Source: Asanoa siamensis (GTDB lineage: Bacteria > Actinomycetota > Actinomycetes > Mycobacteriales > Micromonosporaceae). Taken from it: a stretch of 64,000 nucleotides of DNA. Position numbers and translations under genes: made by a program. The notes under the pieces were generated by a model. That model was given only the letters and a program-made list of their open reading frames with translations, was not told the origin of the DNA and searched no databases. Shown piece by piece: positions 50,071-58,344 of the stretch. The DNA lies in contig NZ_BONE01000017.1 in the NCBI RefSeq assembly GCF_016862555.1, positions 1 through 64,000 on the forward strand, written 5' to 3'. Within the stretch, counting starts at the first letter, position 1; the number at the start of each line of letters is the position of its first letter.

Positions 50071-50950
50071 ATGTCCGACGACGCCCTGCGCGCCCTGCTG
50101 GTCGAGGAGCTCCGCACCGCGGCCGACGGCGGCGCGACCGCCGCCGACCTGGCCTGGCGGCTGAGCCGCCTGCGGCGGCTGCGCGCCGCGACCGGCTCGC
50201 GCCCGTCCGTCAGGAACGGGTGTGTACCTGGTGGACGGCAACACAGCACCGGCGGGCGGCGCCGGCGATCGCAGGCCGCGGTGACAGCCGACTTCGCCGC
50301 CACCGAGCGGGCGCTGCGGGCCGCGCTCGCGGCGACCGACGATCCGGACGAGCGGGCGTCGCTCTGGCTCGAGCTCGGGGGTGTCCACGACGCCTGGTTC
50401 CGGCAGACCGGTGACCCGGCTCAGCAGGACCGGTCCGTCGAGGCCCTCGGCGCCGGGTGGCGCGAAGGGTCCGGCCGGCCCGCGCTCGGCATGGCCTACG
50501 TCGACGTGCTCATCGGGTGGAGCCGACGCTGCGCCGACGGCCTGGCGAAGGGCAGGGCGCTGAGCACCGCACTCGCGACGCTCGCGGAGGTCGACGTCGA
50601 CGCGCTGCCGGAGGCCTGGCAGCCGATGCACCACTACTACGCGATGGAGGCGCACTTCCAGCGCCACGTCCCCGGCGAGGTGACCGACCTGCTGGCCGCG
50701 GGCGAGGCCGCGACCCGGTTCATCGCGCACCCGGCCGCCGACGACGACCTGCGGGCGCAGGCCCGGGCCATCCGCGGCACGGTGCGGATGGACCACCTCT
50801 CCATCACGCGGGACATGACCGGCGACGTCGACCAGGCGATCGAGGACTTCGAGGCGGCCGGCGACCGGGTCAACCCGGGGCTGCGGCACGGCGTCGACAC
50901 CCAGTTGACCCGCGCTCTCGGAGCGGGCGCGCCGCACCTCCGCCGCGCGC
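50071..50950 (+). CDS. TPR-CHAT protein 3, 5' frame (interrupted)
   Basis: ATG 50071 with GGGAGG 7 bases upstream opens a frame with TPR-like helices (AAVTADFAATERALRAALAA, then WLELGGVHDAWFRQTGDPAQ and DQAIEDFEAAGDRVNPGLRH) that should continue into the CHAT frame downstream but is in another register. The crossing lies between 50909 (after a stop at 50906-50908 in the other frame) and about 50950, in a very GC-rich run, so it may be a sequencing error or a real frameshift. An alternative start is GTG 50281, which overlaps the stop of a short frame beginning right after an island motif at 50203. The first 45 residues look like a separate small helical protein. Confidence 0.6.
50203..50221 (+). 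promoter_or_regulatory. Island start-site motif, copy 3 (CHAT 3)
   Basis: CCGTCCGTCAGGAACGGGT ends exactly at GTG 50222, with the same alignment to a start codon as in front of the cyclase-like and caspase genes. That GTG opens a 20-residue frame (stop 50282-50284) that overlaps GTG 50281 of the CHAT 3 frame. Confidence 0.55.
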
Positions 50951-50986
50951 GACGTCGACCGGGCGCTCGGGGCGGCGGAGTCGGCG

Positions 50987-53521
50987 TTGCGGCGGCTGCC
51001 GGCCGGCACGGGGATGCGCGTCGAGGTCTGCTACCACCTCGCTTTCCTGCTGATGCGGCGGGTGGAGGCGGGCCGGGCCGACGCGGCGACGCTGGACCGG
51101 GCCGTCGACCTGTTGCGCGGCGTGGTCGCGTCGGACGTCGCCCACCCGGGCGTGCGGCAGGCCGCCGCCGCGCAACTCGCCGCCGCCCTGATCGGGCGGT
51201 TGTACTACCTCGGCCGGGGCGAGATCGCGGACCTCGACGTCGCGATCGCCCACCTGGACACGGCGCTGCGCACGGGGGCCCTCGACGAGGTCAACCGGTT
51301 CGCCGTCGCGGTGGGTCTGGCGAACGCCGTGATGGTGCGGTTCGAGCTGCGCGGTGACGTGGCCGATCTCCGCTGGTGCGGCGACCTGTTGGCGGGTGTG
51401 CGCGACGAGGCGCCGAACGACCCGAACCGCCACGAGCTGGAGCTCGGCTTCGCCCAGGTGCGGATCGCCCACTCCTTCGCCACGGGCGAGCCTCCCGAGG
51501 CGGACGTGCTGCGGGCCCTCGCGGCGGCGCTGGCGACCGTCGCGCCGGGCAACGTGACGCGCGTGCAGGTCCTGCGTACCCTCGCGGGCGGTTTCGCGAT
51601 GCGGGCCGAGTCGACCCGGGACCCCGAGGACTGGCGTACGGCCGTGCGGTACGCGGACGCGGTCCTGGCGGAGGTGCCCGCGGGCAGCCCGCTCGCCGCG
51701 CTGATGCGCGCCGGCGCCGGCGGCGTGCTGGTGCTGGCGGGCCGGATCCGCGACGACGCCGCGCTCGTGCGCCGCGGGGTCGACGTGCTCGCCACCGTCG
51801 TCTCCGACCCGGCGATCGGGCAACGCGAGCGGTATCTCGGCATGTACGGCATGGCGTTGACGGACCTCCACCGGCACACCCGGGACCCGGAGCTGCCGCG
51901 CCGGGCCCTGCCGGCGCTGGTGGAGGCACACCGCACAGCGGCCGCGCAGCCGGGCGTCCGCGGTGCCGCGGAACTGGCCGCGGCGCTCGCCACGACCGCC
52001 GCGGCGGCCGGTGACCTGGACCTCGCGGCCGAGGCCGGCCGGTCGGGCCTGCAGGCGCACGCCTGGCAGGTGCTGCTGCAGTCCGGCACCCACGAGGCGA
52101 TGACCGTCGCCCGGCGCAGCGCGACCGACGCGCTGCGGGTGGCCCGTGTCCACCTCCGGCGGGGCGACCCGCGCGCCGCCTGCCTGGCGCTGGAGACCGG
52201 CCGCGGGCTCGTGCTGCACGCGGCGACCGTCGCGGCCACCGTCCCGGACCTGTTGCGGCGAGCCGACGAGCCGCTGCTGGCCGACGAGTGGGTCGCGGCG
52301 TCGGCGGGCGCCCGGGCGAGCAGCGACTGGCGGTCCGCGGCCCCGATCGTGCCGACCGACCTGCGGTACCGGGCGCTGCACGTGCTGCGGCGCGAGTCGA
52401 CATTGTTCGACCCGCCGTCGATCGACACGCTGCGCGGCGCGCTGGCGGCTGTCGAGGCCGACGGCCTCGTCTACCTGTTCCCCGGCACCGACGAAGGCCC
52501 GGGCCTGGCGCTCGTCGTCGAGGCGGACGGGCACGTCGGCAGCCTTGACCTGCCGGACCTGACCGGCGACTGGTCCGGGCCGGCCGCGGTCCGGGCCGCC
52601 ACCCGCGAGATCGGCCCGACAGCGCCGGCCGAGACGAGCAGGAGGCTCGCGGACGACTGCGCCGGGGCCTGGGACGTGGCGATCGGGCCGCTCCTCGACG
52701 ACTGGCGACGCCGGCACGCGGGCGAGCCGCACCTGGTGCTGGTGCTCGACGGCTCCCTCGCGACGGTCCCCTGGCACGCCGCGCACAGCCGGGGCACGGC
52801 GCCGCGCTGGGCGATCGACGAGGCCGAGTTCTCCTACATCGCGTCCGGGCGGCTCCTGGTCGACGTCGCCCGCCGCGACGTCCCGACGCCGAGCGGCGCG
52901 GGTCTGGTGATCGGCAACCCCGGCACCGGCGACCCCCGGGACGACCTGCCCGGCGCGGGCGAGGAAGCCAGCACGATCTACCGGCGGCACTACGCCGCGG
53001 GTCGCTACTGCGGCCGACCGGCGGATCCCGCCGTGCGGGCCGACGGCACCGGCACGCCGCGGGACGTCCTCGGCTGGCTCACCGACGACGCGGCCGGGCC
53101 GGTGCTGCATCTCGCCTGCCACGGGGACGTCAGCGCGGACGGGCCCGCCTCCTCGTCGCTGCTGCTCGCCGACGGCGCCGTCCTGTCGGCCGAGGAGATC
53201 CTGCGCGGCCGGCCGGGCCGCGGCGCCGGAGGCCTCGTGACGCTCGCCGCGTGCACCACGCACCGGGCCGCCCGCGCCCACGACGAGGCGGTGACGCTCT
53301 CGACGGCCTTCCTGGTGGCCGGCGCCGCGACCACGATCGGTTCACTGTGGAGTGTGCCCGATCGGGGCACCGCGCGGCTCATGGTCGCGTTCCACGACAA
53401 CCTCGCCGGTCGGGGCATGCCACCCCGCCGGGCGCTGCGCGAGGCACAGCGCGCCATGCGGGACGTCGGCGACGGGACGACGCTGGCGGACTGGGCCGGC
53501 TTCGTCCATCTCGGACGCTGA
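50987..53521 (+). CDS. TPR-CHAT protease 3, main frame
   Basis: This frame is open from 50909; the first possible start is TTG 50987, giving 844 residues. The first 450 are TPR-like repeats (DAATLDRAVDLLRGVVASDV and similar). The CHAT domain at the C-terminus is intact: His712 in HLACHG and Cys756 in LAACTTH, with DDLPGAGEEASTIYRRHYAA and IGSLWSVPDRGTARLMVAFH as further family blocks. The N-terminal part is encoded in another register from 50071, so in this sequence the gene looks frameshifted; without the shift it would make about 1,150 residues, or about 1,080 from GTG 50281. Its role is as for CHAT 1. It ends 4 bases before the convergent MFS gene. Confidence 0.85.
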   Translation: MRRLPAGTGMRVEVCYHLAFLLMRRVEAGRADAATLDRAVDLLRGVVASDVAHPGVRQAAAAQLAAALIGRLYYLGRGEIADLDVAIAHLDTALRTGALDEVNRFAVAVGLANAVMVRFELRGDVADLRWCGDLLAGVRDEAPNDPNRHELELGFAQVRIAHSFATGEPPEADVLRALAAALATVAPGNVTRVQVLRTLAGGFAMRAESTRDPEDWRTAVRYADAVLAEVPAGSPLAALMRAGAGGVLVLAGRIRDDAALVRRGVDVLATVVSDPAIGQRERYLGMYGMALTDLHRHTRDPELPRRALPALVEAHRTAAAQPGVRGAAELAAALATTAAAAGDLDLAAEAGRSGLQAHAWQVLLQSGTHEAMTVARRSATDALRVARVHLRRGDPRAACLALETGRGLVLHAATVAATVPDLLRRADEPLLADEWVAASAGARASSDWRSAAPIVPTDLRYRALHVLRRESTLFDPPSIDTLRGALAAVEADGLVYLFPGTDEGPGLALVVEADGHVGSLDLPDLTGDWSGPAAVRAATREIGPTAPAETSRRLADDCAGAWDVAIGPLLDDWRRRHAGEPHLVLVLDGSLATVPWHAAHSRGTAPRWAIDEAEFSYIASGRLLVDVARRDVPTPSGAGLVIGNPGTGDPRDDLPGAGEEASTIYRRHYAAGRYCGRPADPAVRADGTGTPRDVLGWLTDDAAGPVLHLACHGDVSADGPASSSLLLADGAVLSAEEILRGRPGRGAGGLVTLAACTTHRAARAHDEAVTLSTAFLVAGAATTIGSLWSVPDRGTARLMVAFHDNLAGRGMPPRRALREAQRAMRDVGDGTTLADWAGFVHLGR

Positions 53522-53525
53522 CCCC

Positions 53526-55028
53526 CTACTGCTGGGAGATCTCGAACTCCGCGGGGCCTTCCGGCTGGTCCGGCGTGCGGGCGTTGTGGCGGAAGCGGGC
53601 CAGCAGCGGTGGGCTGTGCCAGGCGGTTCCACCGCCGAACCAGTCCGCCATCGACGGCGACGGCGGTTTCACCCGGGCCGCCCAGTAGAGGGCGATGCCG
53701 GTGAGCGCACCGGCCGCGGAGAGGCCGAGGCAGATCCACAAGGCCGTGCGTACGCCGTCGACCGTATTGCTCATGACCGTCGTGGCGATGTAGACGAGGA
53801 TCGGCGCGATCATGAACGCGGCCACGGCACGCAGGAGCTCGACGATCGCGAAGACGCGTTGCAGTGCGGCGTTGCGTAACGAGAAACCGGCGATGAACAA
53901 CGCCGGTGCGACCGACGCGCCCACGCCGACGCCGATCAGGCCCGTGCCGAGGAGCGCGAGGATCGTGCTCGGCGGGAGCACGCCGGCGATCAGCGCGATG
54001 CCGGCGCTCAGGCAGATCAGTCCTGTCAAGGCGAAGTAGTGCAGGCCCTTCGTCGTGAACAGGATGGCGAACAGGATCGTCGTGAGCACCGCTCCGCCGA
54101 ACTCGGGCAGGAAGATCAGACCCAGCTTGAGCGGCGAGTAGCGCTCGGTCAGGATGAGGCCGGCCAGCGTGATCGCGGAGACCGACGCCGCCGCGGCCGA
54201 CATGGCCGCCACGATGCCGGACACGGGCAGGGTGCTCGTCAGCGGCCGGACGATCAGCAATGGTCGTCGGGACACGTACTGGTTGACGAGGAGCACGACG
54301 ATCACCAGTACGCCCGCGGTCAACGGCGCCAGTGTGGCGGCGTTGAGGTCCCGGTGCGTCAGCAGCTGAGACGCGCCGTAGAAGGCGGCGATGCAGCCCG
54401 TGGCCGCCAGCGCCACCGCGAGCGGCGAGCGCGTCGAGGTCGGGTCGGCCGCCGGGACGTCGCGGTAGGTCGCGAGAATCAGCACCAGCGCCAGCACGGA
54501 GATGCCGGCGATCACCCAGAACAGCGGCCGCCAGCCGTTGGCGTCGGCCTGGATACCGCCGATCAGCGGGCCCAGCGCGACCGCGCCGAAGATGCACAGG
54601 TTGAGGACGACGGCCGTGTAGCGCAGTTTGGACGGTGGGAAACCGGTGACCAGCGGTGGCACAGCGGCGATCAGCAGCAGGCTGGTGCACAGGCCCTGCA
54701 GCACGTGTCCGGCCATGAACGTGACGGCCCCGGTCGCCGACGCGGCGAGGACCGACCCGACCACCAGCAGGACGCCGTAGATGACCAGCAGCCGGCGTTG
54801 GGGTAGGTGCTGGGCGAGCTGCACCGACAGCACGGTGCCCAGCGCGTACCCCGCGTTCGCGAGGCCCTGCGCCAGGTTGATCTCTTCCGTGCTCATCTGG
54901 AGCTGGTCGCCGATGATCCCCAGGAGCGGCTGCAAGGCGGCCGACAACACGAGGTACGGGATCAGCGCGGCTACGACCATCGTCGCCACTGCGGGATAAT
55001 GGCCTGCCAGCGGACCATGCCATTTCAT
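53526..55028 (-). CDS. MFS transporter, 14-TM drug-efflux type
   Basis: A 500-residue membrane protein with about fourteen hydrophobic segments (for example VATMVVAALIPYLVLSAALQ at the start, HVLQGLCTSLLLIAAVPPLV in the first half). The layout is that of DHA2-type exporters. ATG 55028 is chosen because GGAGG lies 8 bases upstream; the longer frame to 55199 has a basic, non-membrane extension that the family lacks. It is convergent with CHAT 3 and has no adjacent regulator. Substrate unknown. Confidence 0.88.
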   Translation of the reverse strand: MKWHGPLAGHYPAVATMVVAALIPYLVLSAALQPLLGIIGDQLQMSTEEINLAQGLANAGYALGTVLSVQLAQHLPQRRLLVIYGVLLVVGSVLAASATGAVTFMAGHVLQGLCTSLLLIAAVPPLVTGFPPSKLRYTAVVLNLCIFGAVALGPLIGGIQADANGWRPLFWVIAGISVLALVLILATYRDVPAADPTSTRSPLAVALAATGCIAAFYGASQLLTHRDLNAATLAPLTAGVLVIVVLLVNQYVSRRPLLIVRPLTSTLPVSGIVAAMSAAAASVSAITLAGLILTERYSPLKLGLIFLPEFGGAVLTTILFAILFTTKGLHYFALTGLICLSAGIALIAGVLPPSTILALLGTGLIGVGVGASVAPALFIAGFSLRNAALQRVFAIVELLRAVAAFMIAPILVYIATTVMSNTVDGVRTALWICLGLSAAGALTGIALYWAARVKPPSPSMADWFGGGTAWHSPPLLARFRHNARTPDQPEGPAEFEISQQ

Positions 55029-55231
55029 GCCGCGAGCCTCCGGCGTGCAGGGAAGCCGGGTGGCGGAAAGACGTGCGGCCTGCCGACGACGGCGACCTGG
55101 GCCCTTGGACGATGGGCCGGCACCCGGCTTGGGCGTCACCATCAAGCTACCCCGCGTGGTGGCCGGTTCGGGGCGACATAGCCGGAGATCGGCGGTCACA
55201 TCGGTCCCGCCGGCAACGGGCGTACAAACGC

Positions 55232-55264
55232 CGGGTGCCCGGGTCGTGAGGACCCGGGCACCCG
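55232..55264 (-). terminator. Terminator of the Xaa-Pro peptidase gene, 14-bp perfect stem
   Basis: CGGGTGCCCGGGTC (55232-55245), loop GTGAG, GACCCGGGCACCCG (55251-55264), 14 bases after the peptidase stop in the direction of its transcription. The rest of the gap to 55028 shows nothing I can name. Confidence 0.85.
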
Positions 55265-55277
55265 ATGTCGGAAGAGG

Positions 55278-57155
55278 TCAGAAGCCGAGAACGGCCCGTC
55301 CGCCGACGACCGGCAGGCGCAGCTCGCTGTCGTTCGGCGCCACCCGCAGCGCGGTGCCACCGAGCGGCAGGAGCGTGTAGTCCTGGTCGCTCGAGAAGAC
55401 CACGACACCGATCCGGTGCCCCGCCTGGAAGATGTAGTCCTTCGGCTCCAGGGTCCACCGGAAGTCGTACATCTTGCCCTGCTCGAGCTTTTCGGTGCGC
55501 GACGCGCTCTTACGGTTCTGCGGGTCCATCCAGCCCCGGGTCACCACGACCGGGGCGGCGGTCGAGCCGGCCGGACCGTAGTCCACCAGGTAGGTGGTGA
55601 GGTTCGCGTCCGGCTTGTTGTCGATGGCCATCCGCAGCCGCATCTCCGGACGCCCGGAGATGCGGACGTTCTGGCCGAGCGCCGGGGAGAGGTAGGCGAG
55701 CCGGTTGGGGCTGGCCGTCTCGGGAACCGCCACGAGCGTGCTCGGGGCGATCGTGCGGCCCTCGTCGACGAAGCGCTGCTCCACCTTGGACTTCGGCGCC
55801 TTGCCGGTGGTCAGCGTGCCGGTCCCGGTCGCGCTGGTCGCCGCGAGCCGCACCGCGACCTCCTTGGCGGCCTTGTCGGGCCAGTTCGCGTACGTCGTGT
55901 AGTTGCGGTCCTCCCGCTGCACGACGGCCGTCGGCTCGTCCATGATGCCGTTGCGGACGTTCCACAGCCAGAAGTCGAACCAGCGGTTCTCGGTCTGCTT
56001 GTAGGTCCAGGTCTGGCCGCTCGGCAGGGTCACCGACGCGTTGCTGCCCGGACCGCCGTGGCCGCCCTGGTGCAGCCAGATCTTGCGGGGCACGTCGCGC
56101 TTGGCGAGCTCGTCCCACCAGCCGGCGAAGTTCTCGGTCTTCACGTTCCAGTCGTTCAGGCCGTGCACCACGAAGACGCTCGCCGTGACGTCGCGCGCGT
56201 CGCGGTAGTCGCGGTCCTCCCAGAACGTGGAGTAGTCACCGGTGACCCGGTCCTGCTTCTCGGTGATCCGCGCGAGCTCGTCGACGCAGTCGCCCTGTGC
56301 CCGGGCCTGGCCGGCCGTGTACTGGGCCAGGATGTCGAGGTCCTCGCCCTGGAACGTGCCGGGGGCGACGACGAGGCCGTTGGCCCGGTAGTAGTCGTAC
56401 CAGCTGCTGATCGCGGAGACCGGGACGATCGTCTTGAGCCCCTTGACACCGGTCGTGGCGACCTGGTTGGGCAGCGTGCCGTTGTAGGAGACACCGGTCA
56501 TGCCGACCGCGCCGGTGGTCCAGGTGGCCGCGACGGGCGCGCCCGCGGCGTCGAACGCCTTCGCGCGGCCGTTCAGCCAGTCGATGACGGCCTTGGTGCC
56601 GAGCGTCTCGGCCTGGTCGCCGCTGGTCGGGCAGCCGTCCGAGTCGCCGGTGCCGACGCTCTGGCCGAGCACGACGGCGTAGCCGCGGGGCACGTAGTAG
56701 TCGTCGAGCGAGCCGGGAAGGTTGGCCTTGGCGTCGGCGCCGGCGGTCGGGCCGGCGAGCGCGCGGGACCGGCTCGACAGGCCGTTCTGCGGCAGGTCGT
56801 CGACCAGGACGCTCGGGTACGGCACGTCGCCCCAGGTGCCCTTGCGGTACGGGCTGTGTTCGAAGATCACCGGGACCTTGAAGCCCTGGGTGGCGGTCTC
56901 GGCCGGGCGGGAGATGTCGATCGCGACCCGGTCGAGCCGGCCGTCGTGATCGGTGTCCACAGGGGTCTGGACGTAGACCCGCTCCTCGATCGCGTCGGCG
57001 AGCGAGAAGACCGGCTGGGTCATCCCGTCGGCGACCACGATGTGCGGAACCGGCGTCGCGTTCGGATGGGCTGCGGCCGGGGTGGCGACGGCGGCCGCGA
57101 TCAGCGTGCCGGACATCGCGACGCCGAGCAGTGCCAGACTGTGAGGTCTGCGCAT
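55278..57155 (-). CDS. Secreted Xaa-Pro dipeptidyl-peptidase (S15)
   Basis: A 625-residue exported enzyme. The signal peptide (RRPHSLALLGVAMSGTLIAA) ends after TPAAA. The serine hydrolase domain has the nucleophile block GMTGVSYNGTLPNQ, and QGGHGGPG near residue 360 fits the catalytic histidine region; a C-terminal beta-sandwich follows (RLAYLSPALGQNVRISGRPE). Family S15 removes Xaa-Pro dipeptides from peptides outside the cell; related esterases (cocaine-esterase-like) share the fold. ATG 57155 is chosen because GGAG lies 6 bases upstream and the signal peptide then begins properly. It is a single-gene unit with a strong terminator, divergent from the pectin operon. Confidence 0.92.
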   Translation of the reverse strand: MRRPHSLALLGVAMSGTLIAAAVATPAAAHPNATPVPHIVVADGMTQPVFSLADAIEERVYVQTPVDTDHDGRLDRVAIDISRPAETATQGFKVPVIFEHSPYRKGTWGDVPYPSVLVDDLPQNGLSSRSRALAGPTAGADAKANLPGSLDDYYVPRGYAVVLGQSVGTGDSDGCPTSGDQAETLGTKAVIDWLNGRAKAFDAAGAPVAATWTTGAVGMTGVSYNGTLPNQVATTGVKGLKTIVPVSAISSWYDYYRANGLVVAPGTFQGEDLDILAQYTAGQARAQGDCVDELARITEKQDRVTGDYSTFWEDRDYRDARDVTASVFVVHGLNDWNVKTENFAGWWDELAKRDVPRKIWLHQGGHGGPGSNASVTLPSGQTWTYKQTENRWFDFWLWNVRNGIMDEPTAVVQREDRNYTTYANWPDKAAKEVAVRLAATSATGTGTLTTGKAPKSKVEQRFVDEGRTIAPSTLVAVPETASPNRLAYLSPALGQNVRISGRPEMRLRMAIDNKPDANLTTYLVDYGPAGSTAAPVVVTRGWMDPQNRKSASRTEKLEQGKMYDFRWTLEPKDYIFQAGHRIGVVVFSSDQDYTLLPLGGTALRVAPNDSELRLPVVGGRAVLGF

Positions 57156-57294
57156 GAACGTCTCCGTTCGAAAGGGACGCACCGAGGGGTATCGGTGGGG
57201 GTGGATCATGATGATCCACAGCTCATGCTATGCCCGACGCGCGTTCCGTCCCGTCCTGCGCCCCGTGAAGATGATCACGGCCCGAGCGATGTCG

Positions 57295-57370
57295 TGAAAC
57301 GTTCCAGTTGACCCCGTCGAAACGGTTGACCAACGACGGCCGTCGATGCAGACTGCAGGAAAGCGCTTAC
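57295..57370 (+). promoter_or_regulatory. LacI-type operators before the rhamnogalacturonan operon
   Basis: TG-A-AACGTT-C-CA (57295-57306) is a LacI-family-like palindrome (5 of 6 pairs), and GAAAGCGCTTAC (57359-57370) is a second one with the AGCGCT core (5 of 6 pairs). GTTGACC occurs twice between them. They lie 80-150 bases before the first permease gene and suggest repression by a LacI-type regulator not in the window. Confidence 0.5.
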
Positions 57371-57447
57371 CTCAACCTTCGTCAGCGGCGACACGCCGGT
57401 GCGACGGTGCGACACGCCCTCGACCCCACACCTGAAGGGAAGGTCGT

Positions 57448-58344
57448 GTGAATGCTCCCGCTCAGCTCCGCCGGAAGCGGGACAACAAGGCCGCGTTCCT
57501 GTTCCTGCTGCCCTGGTTCGCCGGCCTGACGCTGGTCACCGCCGGCCCGGTCGTGGCCTCCTTGGTGCTCGGCTTCACCGACTACAACCTCATCCAGGCG
57601 CCCGAGTTCAACGGCCTGGAGAACGTCCGCCGGATGCTCTCCGACGAGCGCCTCCACCAGGCGCTGCGCGTCACCTTCAGCTACGTCTGCGTGTCCGTGC
57701 CGCTGCAACTGGCCGCGGCGCTGGGGCTCGCCATGCTGCTGGACCGCGGACTGCGCGGCCTGGCGTTCTACCGCTCCGCGTTCTACCTGCCCTCGCTGCT
57801 CGGCTCCAGCGTCGCCATCGCCGTGCTGTGGCGACAGGTCTTCGGCGCCGAAGGGTTGCTCAACCAGGTGCTCGGCCTGTTCGGCGTCGAGGGCCGTGGC
57901 TGGATATCGGACCCGCGCACCGCGCTGTCCACGCTGATCGTGCTGAACGTGTGGACCTTCGGCGCGCCGATGGTCATCTTCCTGGCCGGCCTGCGGCAGA
58001 TCCCGGTCATGTACTACGAAGCGGCCGCCGTCGACGGGGCGAGCCGGTGGACGCAGTTCCGCCGGATCACCGTGCCGCTGCTCTCGCCGATCATCTTCTT
58101 CAACCTCGTGCTGCAGATCATCCACGCCTTCCAGGCGTTCACCCAGGCCTTCGTGGTCTCGGGCGGCACCGGCGGGCCGTCGGACTCCACGTTGTTCTAC
58201 ACGCTCTACCTCTACCAGCGCGGATTCAACAACTTCGACATGGGGTACGCGTCGGCGCTGGCCTGGCTGCTCCTGCTGATCATCGCCGCCTTCACCGCGC
58301 TCAACTTCTGGGTGGCCAAGCGTTGGGTCTTCTACGATGACTGA
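57448..58344 (+). CDS. ABC sugar transporter permease 1 (CUT1, MalF-like)
   Basis: A 298-residue membrane protein with six hydrophobic segments, from AAFLFLLPWFAGLTLVTAGP near the start. The EAA loop is YYEAAAVDGASRWTQFRRIT (about residue 190). It pairs with the permease encoded 8 bases upstream of its stop (overlap) and with the binding lipoprotein at 59213 to import an oligosaccharide, most likely rhamnogalacturonan fragments given the lyase and rhamnosidase that follow. No ATPase gene is present, so a shared MsiK-type ATPase encoded elsewhere is expected, as is usual in actinomycetes. GTG 57448 has AAGG about 5 bases upstream. Confidence 0.92.
   Translation: MNAPAQLRRKRDNKAAFLFLLPWFAGLTLVTAGPVVASLVLGFTDYNLIQAPEFNGLENVRRMLSDERLHQALRVTFSYVCVSVPLQLAAALGLAMLLDRGLRGLAFYRSAFYLPSLLGSSVAIAVLWRQVFGAEGLLNQVLGLFGVEGRGWISDPRTALSTLIVLNVWTFGAPMVIFLAGLRQIPVMYYEAAAVDGASRWTQFRRITVPLLSPIIFFNLVLQIIHAFQAFTQAFVVSGGTGGPSDSTLFYTLYLYQRGFNNFDMGYASALAWLLLLIIAAFTALNFWVAKRWVFYDD

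Noticed and set aside
32603-53521. Gasdermin or CRISPR-linked (Craspase-type) CHAT system
   Set aside because: I found no gasdermin-like gene, no Cas gene and no repeat array in the window.
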